The notes beneath the pieces were generated by a model, which did not search any database, had not been told where the DNA came from, and saw only the letters and a list, made by a program, of their open reading frames with translations. A stretch of 64,000 nt of DNA from NCBI GenBank assembly GCA_009763385.1, contig CM019823.1, positions 97,103,104-97,167,103 on the forward strand, in the 5' to 3' direction. Position 1 is the stretch's first letter. Each line of letters begins with the position of its first letter. This stretch comes from Coix lacryma-jobi var. lacryma-jobi (Eukaryota; Streptophyta; Magnoliopsida; Poales; Poaceae). Made by a program: the position numbers and the translations under genes. Of this stretch, positions 1 through 11,493 are shown piece after piece.

Positions 1-690
1 ATAGGTTCGAGCCATGATCTCTTAGAGATAGCTCACTATCCTCCTTGTGACTCCTCTCACCAAGTTTGATCCCTAGAGGATTTGTATTGGGTGAGATTGA
101 GTCGAATCGGTGGATGAACTGCTCAGTTTCGGGGTGACCGGACGCTGTCTTCGGGGTGACCGGACACTAGGGTTCAGGGTCCAGTCGTTGAAAGTGTTCT
201 TCGTTCTTTCCTGTGACTTGACCGGACGCTGGTTCCAGGGTGTGACCGGACGCGCCCCTTTCACTGTTCATCCGTTTTTGACTTGTGTGACCGGACGCAC
301 AGCCCTCGACCGGACTCTCAGGATCAGTGAGTCCGGTCAAGATCAGAGAGCTCCCAAAACTGATTTGACGTGACCGGACGCGTCCGGTGGTGCTCGACCG
401 GATGCAGGCAGAGTTCGGTCACTGCTGTTTCGCGTTGTTTCGTCCGCGTTTCACTCGTTCTTTGTCGGTTTTGATTTCCGGCTTTTGCGTTGGATTTCTA
501 GAGTCGTGAAGTGTCCCGCTGTGCTTCTTGGAAGCATCCACCCTGTCTCTAGGGTTGTGGACACTTACGAGCTCTAGGGTTTGCTCTTGGGGTTGATTTA
601 CGGGACAGTGGCGACAAGTTTCCGAAAGGAATTTTGAAGCTCCCATTCACCCCCCTCTGGTCGCTTTCTGGTAGCACTCTTGGTCCTTCA
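1..690 (+). mobile_element. Sirevirus-type LTR, 3' portion (A/B/K family, GACCGGACGC subfamily)
   Basis: This is the 3' part of a copia LTR; its 5' part lies outside the window. It matches, block by block, the ends of the LTRs at 39866-42580, 42870-43528 and 46290-46961: a segment on the theme of a repeated GACCGGACGC module, then a CT-rich leader, then the shared terminal block ending GGTCCTTCA at 690. Nothing after 690 looks like a primer-binding site (the usual TGGTATCGGAGC is absent), so this is a 3' LTR or a solo LTR, not a 5' LTR. The ORFs across it are chance frames over repeat modules. Confidence 0.85.
130..412 (+). repeat. Array of GACCGGACGC / GCGTCCGGTC modules in LTR
   Basis: About ten copies of a decamer close to GACCGGACGC, and its complement as GTCCGGTC or CGTCCGGT, are scattered at 10-60 base spacing. 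Direct and inverted copies can pair. The same array occurs in LTR B (about 40000-40270) and LTR K (about 42990-43260). Palindrome-rich cis regions are known from maize Sirevirus LTRs; a regulatory role here is inference. Confidence 0.8.
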
Positions 691-1450
691 CAATCCATAT
701 CCCATCCATGGCTTCTGCTGCTGTGCAGAAACAGTGCCTGCGGACAGTCCGCCAGTGTAGGCGCGGACAGTCCGCGGTTACTGTTCATGCACGAACAGCA
801 CAGTGTCAGTTCCTCCTTTCAAACCCCATATCTCTTGATTCAACCAATAACTTTCAATCAAACTTTAGGCATATCATTTCCACATCACTAGCAACAACTA
901 TCCCCAAAAAGTTTTCCAAATCCATGGCTCAAAAAGGAGATCGAGAATCAAACCCTAGAAGCCATTCAATATGAAATCCATCCAATTCTGTTGGGGAAAC
1001 AATGAAATACCGGAAGAACATGGTGGAGGAACTCGCGGAGTGTCCGGGGAACTTCTCGGATGGTCCGGGGAAGCCTCCAATCCTTCGGTCCCCTCCCTTC
1101 TTCTTCCTTTTGACCGCACGGTGAGAGAGAGAGGAGAGAGCTCTATTGGTTGTGAAGGGGTATGAGGTTTCCTCTGTTCGGCCGAGCCCGACCTGGGTCA
1201 AAACCCGACTCGCGGACAGTCCGCGGTTGGACTGGCGGACAGTCCGCCGTTCATATTTCAGCCGAGATCCAGAACTGCACAGACTCTGTGTTGGGACCAA
1301 ATTTTTGCCTGCGGACAGTCCGCGGTCCATTTGGCGGACAGTCCGGGAATGCCAATTTTGCCCAGATTTTTGTTGTTCCTTGCTCTTATTTATCTCAACA
1401 CGTTTCAATAAACTTCTCCCCATATACTAACTGTCAATATATCTTTCCAT
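691..1450 (-). mobile_element. LTR fragment with GCGGACAGTCCGC palindromes
   Basis: A non-coding block with at least six copies of the palindromic module GCGGACAGTCCGC or close variants (about 738-775, 1210-1250, 1310-1350), and a likely TATA region read on either strand near 1384-1392. The same module family appears in LTR N at 61735-61876, which is oriented on the minus strand. The open frames here simply translate the modules. I infer a U3-containing LTR fragment of a Sirevirus on the minus strand, but I could not define its ends or target duplications. Confidence 0.55.
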
Positions 1451-2066
1451 AGCTGATTTTTGACATGAAATCCAAACCAAAGACCTTGACCCATAATTCT
1501 TTACAAATAGCATTGCTTATGAACAAATCTTTCATATTGCCAAGTTGATCTAACAAACATATAGTAAACTAGGCAATAAATTGATAAAAGACAACATAAA
1601 TGTGAACAAGATAGAGAGCTTATGATAAGCAATATGCACCTATTACCATACTAGTAGGGTAGGTTATGAAAAAGCACAACCAAGTTTCATACCACCATTT
1701 GAAGTGAAGAGATGATCCAATGTATGAATAATTCCAATGATTATGACCAACATAATGAGATATATCATAGAGAACACTTCCATTGGACTCCCAACTCCAA
1801 ATATCACCCTTATTGCTTCAAGTTTGGTTTGAACCTTCTTCAAGCTTCTTCACACACTCTTGAGTGGTTATCTTGTCGAAGTTGAACTTGTTGCACTAAA
1901 AGGTGTTTTGATCTTTGAATAGCATCAATCATGACATATCCACATGTAAGATAGCATTGGTTCAAGATATAGATTATTTCACTTCAAACTTGGCTTTATT
2001 GTTGGTGAAGATATAATGAGCTCACATGCCAAGTCCCCAATGCCACCATGGTACCTATTTAATCAT
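1451..2066 (-). other. Non-coding tail of Sirevirus C downstream of gag
   Basis: AT-rich sequence directly downstream (minus strand) of the gag stop of element C. No protease, integrase or reverse transcriptase motif is visible in any frame, although pol would be expected here in a complete Sirevirus. It probably is the untranslated region of a pol-less derivative, or the remnant of a deleted pol. Confidence 0.5.
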
Positions 2067-3697
2067 TCAATTGCTTGATGGTACCCAACTCATGTTGGGT
2101 CCTCTCATGTTAGTAACCACATGTTTGGGCACCCAAATTGCCTTTGCATGTACAATAGAATTATCTATAAAAGTAGCCTTCACGGTACCATTTCCAACAT
2201 TCCTAAGCAAATAGTTTTCATGTAATGACCTTGGCTTAGGATTGTTACCTTTGGGCCTACCATTTACAATGTGTCCCTTGTTGTAGTCTTGATAGTACCA
2301 ATCGGAGGAGACGTCTTTGCTCAAACTTCTTCTTCCTCCTCTTCTAACTTTCTTCTTTCCCAACTTGTTATCAACACTGCGGTTGACATTTGCTTGTACT
2401 TGGGAGACTTTTGACTCATCAACTATTTGGACTTGAGATGCCTTCTTCTTCTTGTTGGGACAACTCATGGCTAAGTGACCCTTCTTGTGGCACTTGAAGC
2501 ATATGTAGTGAGAAAGCTTTTCATCTTCTATTTCTTCATTTCTTTCTCATACTTCTTCCCCCATCGTTTACCCTTGATATTGGTGTTGTTGTAGGCAATT
2601 CCCTTCATGTTGCCAAAACTCTGTGGCTCTTCAATATTTGAGAATGAGTGACTTTTGGCAAAGTACTCATACCCACCTTGACACTTGATTTCTTTTCTTC
2701 TTCTACATGGTTAGTCTCATGATACATAGAAGGAGAGGCAAGTATCCAAGTTTGAAGAACCAGATACCTCTAATAAATCATCACAAGTGGTAAAGGCATC
2801 TATTTTCTCTACAACACAAGAGTTAGCCATATATGCATTTCATCATTCAACTCACATAATGAGCTTTCATCATTTTTAATTTCTTTCTTCGAAAGAGTCT
2901 TAGTGAGTGAATCATGGTCTTTCTTGAGTTCTCATATTTAGAGCAAAGCACCTCATGAGTCAAAGATAAAGATTCTAGTTTGCATACGAATTTGCTAAGA
3001 AGTTTTTTTCCGAACATTAAATATTTCTTTAAAGCAAGATTTTCATGTTCCAAGTCTTTCTTTTAGCTTCTACTTTTCAAAGCAAATTGTCATGCCCTTA
3101 ATAACATTTATAAGCTCATCATATGTGTATGCATGGTCAACTACATCATTACAATTGTTTATACCTCCTCATTGTCACAAGACATGTGACAATGTGTTGA
3201 TGTAGATGGACTTGTAGAGTCATCCTGACCAAAGAGTATGAGCAATCATCATATTGTCAAGTGAGCTTGAAATAGAGAGTTCATGAATATGCGCAACAAT
3301 GCCCCAACTATGCAATCATCCAAGAATGCACTTGCTCATCATCAATTGCAATCACCACATCATACTTCATTGAGAAACTTCCAATTTCATGAGCGGTCTC
3401 ATGTCCATGATCTCTTAAAGACATTATCCCTCAAAGATTGATAAAAGATGTTAATAGCTTGGATATCGAGATCTATCGCATTTCTCTTGTGCCGGAGTTG
3501 GGTTTACCCTCATCCAACAATTGAGAAAAGCCTAAATTCACGATCCACCACATTTGAGGACTAATGAATTTAAATTGCAAACCATCCATTCTTTCCAAGT
3601 GTAAAGCATGTACCATCAAGATATGTGGACACTCAACTCCTAACCCATACGTCGCCATCCTCTCGGGTCGGTCGTAAAGACCTCAATAGAGAGACCG
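2067..3697 (-). pseudogene. gag: Sirevirus C gag, decayed
   Basis: Minus-strand gag with many frameshifts and stops. The N-terminal part (about 3658-3473) shows a WWIVN-containing capsid segment typical of plant copia gag. A CCHC zinc knuckle (CFKCHKKGHLAMSC, spacing C-x2-C-x4-H-x4-C) is readable near 2455-2500. The C-terminus carries the Sirevirus hallmark IWVPK followed by VTN and WVP, and stops at 2067. Between them are lysine-rich and coiled-coil-like stretches broken by stops. The product would have been the particle-forming protein. No pol follows, so C looks like a gag-only derivative or a deletion product. Confidence 0.75.
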
Positions 3698-3710
3698 TGG
3701 CTCTGATACC
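3698..3710 (-). other. Primer-binding site of Sirevirus C (iMet-tRNA type)
   Basis: Read on the minus strand: TGGTATCAGAGCC, complementary to the 3' end of initiator methionine tRNA and standard for plant copia elements. It lies three bases from the LTR end at 3713 (ATCCTTCA on the minus strand) and fixes the orientation of C. Confidence 0.9.
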
Positions 3711-3712
3711 AC

Positions 3713-4440
3713 TTGAAGGATCGAGATGGCCGACTAGAGGGGGGGTAATAGTCGATTTTAATAATAATTACAAAACTACTCAAAATTAATAGCCATTTTC
3801 TGCAACTACAAACTTTGTCGTCTTCGTCTTGAAGTGCTTGTGAGAATCAGCTCTGTTACCCATGTCGAGCTTCACATGCACCACAGTACATTGGTTGAAT
3901 TATTGGTCCGGCAATCACTCTTGTTGATGAACCTGGTCTATAGACCCAGAAGAAACTGCATATAAATACCCTGCCTAGGAAGCAAAGAGCTCATATCTTT
4001 CGAGAGTGTAGAACTTCTTATTAGTTTCCAGGGTATTGTAATAGCAGTAGCTGATGATCGAGCCCCCGGGTGTCTTCCTTCTGAGAATAGATGAAGTGCC
4101 CAGAAGAACTCTTGTGAAAGGACCATCCGTTAGGGTGGTTTCCAAGTGGTCGTGAGCAGAGGGACACAGAGGTGCGCCTAGAAGAACTCTTGTGACTACC
4201 ACTCATAGATAACATCGGAGTCATAGGTTGTCAAAAGGGTGGCGAGGGTGATTGTCTTCCCCGAGTTCCTTGAGTACTGGGGTGGTACCAAAGACCCACC
4301 TTGGGATGCACTAAAAAGATAGTGCCTACCCAAGGTTCTGTGTCTGCTTTACTGCGTCTCACTGAACCCGGTCCTTGGTGCAATAAGCATCAAGGCTATG
4401 TACCTTAAATTCACTAGAGTGCGTTTTTACCCCTTGATTG
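3713..4440 (-). mobile_element. 3' part of the 5' LTR of Sirevirus C, plus unassigned sequence next to G1
   Basis: The boundary at 3713 is the LTR end next to the primer site. A minus-strand TATA candidate is TATTTATA near 3960-3968. The start of this LTR is not found to the right within this block; the motif TGAAAGGTCC at 15231 (minus) is a plausible start, with G1 inserted between the two. Where C LTR ends and the 3' region of G1 begins I could not fix. A short direct duplication (AGAAGAACTCTTGTGA at about 4097 and 4178) lies here. I did not find a copy of the G1 LTR. Confidence 0.5.
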
Positions 4441-4829
4441 GACTTCTATTGAAAGTTGTTGTATCTCAAGATGTTTCCATGCATTTCTGTTGTAATTCCG
4501 AGTAATAATAACAAAGATCCGGGTACTTGGGATACTGTCCGAGTCCTCTGTCTTGTTGCCCGAGTACTAAATGTATCTTGCGGAAGGAAAACCTGTCTGT
4601 CGACTGTTCTGTTCTCTATCTCTGACGCCGTCTGACACGTGTTCCCAGCCGTTAGGGTTATAGACGTTGCCATGACGCCTTTAGGAATGCCAAACGGTTA
4701 TCAAAACAGATCTATAATAAGTCGCCACCGGGCTTGTGCTTTCTTCACGCTTTCATCAAGCCATTGTCTTCAGAGCTAGAGATCCCTTAGCCATCTCGCA
4801 GTGAATGCGTAGAAGTCTCCGTTACTAAC
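4441..4829 (+). promoter_or_regulatory. Putative promoter and leader of the G1 accessory ORF
   Basis: Upstream of the first accessory-ORF ATG (4830) lies a TATA-like TATAATAA at 4713-4720, about 117 bases before the ATG, followed by a CT-rich leader. It is on the opposite strand to G1 gag-pol, so the accessory gene would need its own promoter. This is inference from position and sequence. Confidence 0.4.
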
Positions 4830-7800
4830 ATGGGTCCCAAGAGGCAGTCTGCAGCGGAGAAGAGAAAGGCTAAGATCACCATCACCGGAAAGCCTAAGCA
4901 TCCGAACCCGCCACTGATGTCTTGGCGTGGAAGAAACCGGACACCACCCTGGTGGAACTAGCAATCCTGGCGCAACAATGATTGCTACGGGTGCAACCAC
5001 TTGATGGATGGAGGGTACCCACTCATCACCCCGCGCTGCCTGCTCCCACACCCACAGAGATCGTGATGTTCAAGTCTTTCGTGGAGCGAGGATTGGGGCT
5101 TCCTGCTTCGGATTTCTTCCCGTGGATTGCTGCATTACTATGTTTGACTCTAAACCATATTATCCAATGTGGTTCTTCATATTGCAATCTTCGCCCATCT
5201 CTGTGAGGCTTTCCTGGGAATTTGCCCCTCTTTTTACCCTTTTCCGCTACTTTTTCTGTTGTGTGTCAACCAAGTGACCCTAATACCGAAGTAGTCAGAG
5301 GGGCTAGTCCTCCAGGTTAGATTAGAAGTAGCCAATCAGTATATAACTGTTGAGTTGTCAGAGTCAGTAAAAGACTGGGCTGCTGGGTGGTTCTATATGG
5401 GAACCCCCACCCCAGCTCTTCGTCGTCATGATGGCTGGCCCACCCTAAGTGCCGTGAATGGAAGAGGAAGCTTACAAGTGAAGAAGTAGGGGCTATCCAA
5501 CCCCTCCTCATTATGATAGATGCCTTGATAATCAATGGGCTGACCGGATACACTGTCGTTCAAGACTTTATTGCCCGGCGCATCCATCCGCTCCAGCAGC
5601 GAGCCAACTTTGGGTTCGAATACCTGGGTAAGAACGACCCGGGTCGCCATGCTGTTGAGCAATTGGCAGACTGCGAAGTCCTCTGGAGAGTGAACCGGCT
5701 GCTTAAGAGCCCTGAACGTCTTGCTCCAGTGATGACGTCCTTCTCCGCCATTAATCCTCCTCCTCAGGTAAGTACTTAACTTGTCATGTCGTCGAGGTTC
5801 TGAATAGATATCCTTCTGACCAGACTAAATGCTCTTTTTCCTGTAGGGTCAGGGGAGAGAAAACAATGATTGTCCTCCCCTGCCTCCAGCAACGCAAGAA
5901 GGCGGAGGCATCGCGTTGGAAGGTCCAATCAGAAGTGAGGATCTTCCTAACAAACCAAGTTTGCCTGAAGATCTTGATTGGCTTGACACAGAATCAACTG
6001 ACTCTGATGTCCTGCTTATAGACCCAGAGGCTGAGGGTAGCCGGAAGAGGTCGCCGACTCCTCAACTAGAAGCCGGAGGACCTGTCCTTAAGAAGGCTCG
6101 CACTGGTAATCGCCGTGCTTGTCGAAAAGTTCTTTTAACTCAAGAATTGTCTGATAAGCACTATAAGCCGGGTGCTCCTGGTAAGGAAAACCCGAGTACT
6201 TTGTAGTCCTTTTGAGTGTTAATGGTCTCTTGTCTTATATATGTCGCTGTATCAGATGCTAGGACGACGCAAGGGACTTTGAGCGACGTCGTGTCTGAGA
6301 AGCCTCCGACTTCAGACCCGCTTCTGATACAGCCGCTCTTGAAGCTACCAAGGCCTTTGAAGCTCGTGAAGTAAGTTTTCAACTTTGTAGAGTGTACACA
6401 GAGTTCTGATACTGACATGTATATTTGTCTGCTTGTAGGAAGACAAAACCGGATGCAACAGCCTCGAGCACTGGTCCTGATCCTCAGGTGGTGGAGGAGT
6501 CGGAGCCGCTGGCCAAGGATGACTCCAGCGTGCCACCAACATTCAGTCAGGTAGATGCGCTGCCTGGCTCTTCTCCGTCCAAGTCTCAGGCCGATGCTGC
6601 TCCTGACGCGGATACTCTTCCATTGCCTCAGGTTGGTTGGCCGTACTCCATTTTTCGTTCTCCTGCTCAATTGGAGTTTGACCGGGTTTGGAATGACTGG
6701 TTTTTTCGTACATGACAGCCGGACGAACCTACCCTGGACATGGTCTTGACAGAGATACATGCGGAAGCTTCAGCTAGTCAGCAGGGAGGATCTTTAGATG
6801 CACCCGAGTCCTCGCGCCAAGGAGCTACTCTTGACGTAGCTGGGTATGAGACCACTACACCTACCGGTTGAGGGAACTGAAGGACCAGGTGAGGGCTCCC
6901 TTTGAAGCTCTTCACCAATTTGTTGAGGTAAGAGTCTCAATCTCTTTTCTTGTTGGTAACTCATCGTAACGTTACTCACGATATTATTATATTGTAGTCC
7001 TTTGACTTCAAGGTTAGAGATCAAATCACCCGGATCCGCCAGGAGTTGTCTCGTGAAAACCAAGAACTCCGGGACTATACTGCCTAGGACCAAATTAGCC
7101 AGAAGGTAGCCACCCAGGTTCTGCATAGTCGTATTAATGAACTCCAAGGCAACCTCAAGGAAGTGGTAGTGGAACGTGATGCTGCTAACGACCGAGAGGT
7201 TGGGCTGATATCCAAGTCCGCTGCCATGGAACATAAGCTAAAGGAGCTCAAGAAGAGTTCTAAAAAGCAGCTTGAAGGTATGTTTGGAGTTTCTGTATCG
7301 TTCTGCTCCGTAATATTAGTCGGATTGCATGATAACTGACTGTTGTGTATGCAGATGCGAATAAACTAGCTTCTGGGTGGCAGAACGCCTTCAACCGAAA
7401 GCAAGCAGAGCTTGAAGACGTATTTGCTAATGCGTAGAGTACTATTCAAGAAGCCAAATTGATGCATGAGGTTGCTGACCGGGACCTTCTGCAGGCTTTG
7501 AAGTCTACAAAGGAGTCGGTGGAGTCCCTGAAGGCTTTGGAGCATGCTGTCGAGCCCCTGCTCAACATGATTCCGAGGCCGGCGGAGTTGACGAGTCTTT
7601 GGTGAACGGCCAAGGCTGCACCTGGGCGGCTGGCGCAATATATCAAGGATATGTCGATCTCCGTGGTGCAGGGTCTGATGGCAACGCTGCGGCGGCTTGC
7701 ATCTGCCGTCCTTTGACCTGTCCGCTCTGATGACCCTTCCAGAGGACAAATGTGACGAGGACCTTGCGGCAATGCAGAGGAGGTGAAGACCGCCGTGGAG

Positions 7801-7840
7801 GAGTACTCCACAGATATTAGATCTTGTAGAGTAGTCTAGA
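4830..7840 (+). pseudogene. Antisense accessory ORF of a Tat-lineage gypsy element, multi-exon, decayed
   Basis: It runs opposite to gag-pol of G1 and downstream of its integrase gene. Frames between 4830 and about 5765 encode a segment like the plant 'putative gypsy-type transposon' domain (LNHII, FEYLGK, WRVNRL motifs around 5150-5700). Six good GT-AG introns can be read: 5768-5846, 6181-6255, 6371-6438, 6632-6718, 6928-6997 and 7278-7354. The later exons encode a charged, probably coiled-coil region. Several in-frame stops (near 4950, 5200, 5290) show decay. Extra antisense ORFs are known for Tat elements such as Grande and Retand; function unknown. The introns may survive because the genomic RNA runs antisense to them and cannot splice them. 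Confidence 0.7.
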
Positions 7841-8626
7841 CTCCTCAGTCTACACAGCTGTATCTCCTGAAAACAATTATTATAAGATATCAAAATATTG
7901 GTAACTTTTGAATCTTGTGAATTGCATATATGTCCAACTCCATATTGCGGCAAATTTCTTTGGCAATGAGTTGAGTTTATTTGTTCTGGATGTATGACCA
8001 GGCGTCTAATTAGACGAGTCTATCCGAGTGCTCGCTAGCACATTAGTTTGGGTCGTGTGACTTCATTTCTCTAACCATTGTGTAGAGAACTTAGTCGTCC
8101 CGAGTACTACTCTTAGTACCCTTGTTCAAGGGATAACAATGATCAGCACCTCTGGAAGGACCGTAGCATGTGGTTCCTTCTGGGTGAATCATATCCTCTT
8201 GACGGTCGCAAATTGAGTGCGAAGGTGGGTGGACCTCTGTCCAGGATGTATGTAACAGGGTGAGTACTATCCCGCCTTGTTACGCCTTATAGGAACTAGT
8301 CTCCACTATGGTGGATTCCATATTCGCTATAGGCTGATAGCCGGGTGTTAAGCCGTACTGCCTTGTGAGTTGTATTGAGCTCGAAGCCCATAACTCAGGT
8401 GTGGTTTCCGCTGAACCAATCTATCCAAGTAATATTATGTATTAGTCGGAGGTAAGCCCTGCCGTTTCAGAGACTGTTATGCGACTGAATAGTCGTGATA
8501 AGGTCTAGAAAATAGCCTGGATAGAAGTTTTTATGTCGTATGAACTTCAAACTTTATTAATATCCGACTAATAAATATAATTCCCTGAATCAGTATTGTA
8601 GCGTAGTCCTTAAGTATGGAATTTCT
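7841..8626. other. Spacer between accessory ORF and integrase of G1
   Basis: No coding frame is supported. The accessory ORF and G1 pol converge here tail to tail, so both polyadenylation regions should be here. I see no clear hairpin or repeat. Confidence 0.5.
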
Positions 8627-9867
8627 TCAAGTGCTCAATATTCTATTTGGCAGTGGAAATCCATCTTCAGTGACTAGCTCAAATGACCCGGTCTTGTTAC
8701 TTTTTGATACAATATAAGGACCTTCCCATGGACTCATGAGCTTGTGACGTCCAACGGTGTTCTGAATTTTCTTCAACACCATGTCGCCTACTTGGAAGGT
8801 GCGGTGATGGACGTTCTTATCATAATAGCGCCTCATCCCTTGAAGGTATCTTGCTGACTGAAAAAGTGCAGTTAGTCGGGCTTCTTCAAGGCAGTCGACT
8901 TCTAACCGCCTGGTATCATCAGCTTCACCCTCGTTGTACTGCTCCGTTCGTGGGGAGTTCCAGATTAACTCAGTCGGTAGGATTGCTTCAGTGCCATATA
9001 CCAGGAAGAAAGGTGTTTGGCCTGTTGCCCAACTTCGTTGTGTTCGTAGCCCCCATACTACCTTAGGCAATTCCTCAACCCATTTTCCGCCGTGATCTTT
9101 TAGGAGGTCAAATAGCCTTGGTTTTAATCCGGCGAGAATCAGGGCGTTTGCTCTTTCAACTTGGCCATTGGACTGAGGGTGAGCACTGATGCGTAGTCTA
9201 TCTTGATTCCACAGTCGCTGGACCATGACTTGAATTCGATAGCCGTAAAGGGGGACCCAAGATCAGTGATGATTCTATGCGGCATTCCAAAACCAAAACG
9301 GTGAAAGATGCTCTGCATGAATTGGACTGACTTGGAAGCATTGAATTTGACCAAGGGCATGTACTCGATCCATTTTGTGAATTTGTCGATTGCAACGTAG
9401 ATGTACTCGAATCCGCCTGGGGTTGCGCTTGAGAGGACCCACATATCGAGTCCCCAGCATGAAAAGGGCCATGATGGAGGGATGCATATCAGTTCATGTG
9501 CGGGTACATGCTGCTGCTTGGCAAAGAATTGGCATGATTGACATCGGCGGACTAAGTCTTCCACGTCTTTTAAAGCTGAGGGCCATTAGTATCCTGACCT
9601 GAAGAATTTTCCGACTAGTGTCCTTGAAGCTGCGGATTATTACCGCTGACCCAGAGTGGACTTCATTCAGGATTTCCCTGCCTTCTTCTGGTGTAATACA
9701 CTTGAGGAGGACCCCTGATGAAGCCCGCGTCGATACAGCTTATCCCCGACTAGAACATAGTTTTGCTACGCCTGGTGACTTGCTTTGCTGTAGTTTTGTT
9801 GCTTGCAGTTTATGTTCTTGAAGTAATCAATGAAGACTCGTGTCCAGTCGGGTGCTAGAGATAGGAC
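8627..9867 (-). pseudogene. int: G1 gypsy integrase, decayed
   Basis: Minus strand. An N-terminal zinc-binding remnant (CQSC preceded by decayed sequence) is near 9540. The catalytic core shows the first Asp (GLDMW), the second Asp in ITDLGSPF (the family usually has ITDNGS, so Asn is replaced by Leu), and the Glu in NGQVERAN near 9160. The C-terminal part has the gypsy-type GDMVLKK and WEGPY motifs and ends at 8627. A frameshift near 9190-9230 separates the two halves. It would insert the cDNA into the host genome. Order after reverse transcriptase and RNase H is that of Ty3/gypsy. Confidence 0.85.
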
Positions 9868-11493
9868 CTAGGTTACGTGTTCTGGCTTGAACTCCTCCTT
9901 CTCTTGGATTGAAGGCTTGGATAACTCATGTACAAAGGTACCGCTAGGAACTTGTGCTCTGTCAGAACCCAATTTCGCGAGTATATCTGGTGCCACGTTG
10001 AGATCTCGGGTAACATGAATGAGTTCCAGTCCTATAAAGTGTTTTTCCAGCTTGCGTACTTCAGCGCAATAGGCGTTCATTGTTTCCTTGGTACAGTCCC
10101 AGTCTTTATTAACTTGGTGAATGACCATGGAAGAATCGCCATAGACTAATAGCCGCTTGATGCCCAAAGTGACTGCTAGTTTAAGTCCGTGGAGCAGTGC
10201 CTCGTACTCTGCTTCATTGTTGGTAGCGCCGGCCACAATATTTGTAGAACGTATTTGACTCTGTTCGCCAGTGGGTGATACAAGAAGGACTCCGGCTCCT
10301 ACTCCTCCGAGTTTTAGGGACCCATCGAAGTACATCTTCCAATGATCGGGAGTGGCGTTGTCTCTAGTCTGCTGTATTTCAGTCCATTCGGCGATGAAAT
10401 CAGCTAGGGCCTGAGACTTGATAGCTTTCCTCAGAGTGAACTTGATGTTGAGTGCCCCTAATTCAACTGCCCACTTGGAAATCCTTCCAGTAGCGTCACG
10501 GTTGTGAAGGATTTCTCCTAAAGGAAAATCCGTGACTACCGTGATCTCATGAGCTTCGAAGTAGTGCCGCAGCTTTCTTGAGGATATGAGTAAAGCATAG
10601 AGCAGTTTTTGTACTTGCGGGTACCTGACCTTCGAGTCAGATAGTACCTCGCTGATGTAATAAACTGGTCGTTGGGTGCTGTAGATGTGCTTATCGTCTC
10701 TGCGCTCCACCACGATTGCTGTGCTGACAACGTGTGTGGTAGCTGCGATATACAGCATCATCGGTTCCCTGGGCTCCGGCGGCGTCAGTATGGGTGAATT
10801 GATAAGGTAGCCTTTGAGCTGTTCAAAAGCCTTGTCCGCTTCTTCCGTCCACTGAAATTTGTCACTGGCTTTAAGCAATTTGAAGAAAGGCAATCCCTTT
10901 TCTCCGAGCCGTGAGATAAATCGATTTAACGCAGCCATGCACCCGGTGAGTTTCTGCACGTCTCGGACAGAGGTAGGCGGCTTCATGTTGATGATAGCTG
11001 TGATCTGCTTTTGACTAGCCTCGATGCCTCAATGACTAACGAGGAATCCGAGTAGCTGTCCCGAGGGTACCCCGAAGACGCATTTGGTTGGATTGAGTCT
11101 CCATTGATACGCACGTAATCGGTTGAAGGTTTCCTCTAAGTCTGATATCAGGGTAGTCGGATCCTTTGTTTTTATGACTACACAATCAACATACGCTTCT
11201 GCATTGCGGCCAATTTGATCACCCAGGCAATCTTGGATGGCGCGTTGATAAGTAGCTCCCGCGTTCTTTAGTCCAAAGGACATAGTTTTGTAACAGTATG
11301 CTCCAAAAGGAGTAATGAACGATGTCCTGGGTTGGTCTTCTTCTTTGAGGGCAATCTGATGGTACCGGGAGTAGCAATCCAGAAAAGAGAGTAAGGCGGA
11401 GCCTGCGGTGGCATCAACTATTTGGTCTATCCTTGGTAATCCGAAAGGATCCTTTGGACAATGCCTGTTGAGGTCTGTGTAGTCGACACACAT
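9868..11493 (-). pseudogene. RT-RH: G1 gypsy reverse transcriptase and double RNase H, inactive
   Basis: Minus strand, two long frames (11493-11029 and 10986-9868) separated by an in-frame stop after a GFLVSH motif. Fingers and palm motifs are clear (WRMCVDYTDLN, SFLDCYSRYHQI, FGLKNAGATYQR). The catalytic box reads AYVDC at 11182-11193 in place of the usual YVDD, so the second catalytic Asp is lost. After the connection and a first RNase H region comes a second domain beginning MYFDGSLKLGGVGAG with NNEAEYEAL and YGDSSMV, an archaeal-type RNase H. The double RNase H arrangement is diagnostic of the Tat lineage. The neighbours are protease and integrase in normal order. Confidence 0.9.

Noticed and set aside
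929..1423. 164-codon ORF on the minus strand
   Set aside because: It translates the GCGGACAGTCCGC modules and LTR leader; no domain, low complexity, and overlapping frames on the other strand are equally open.
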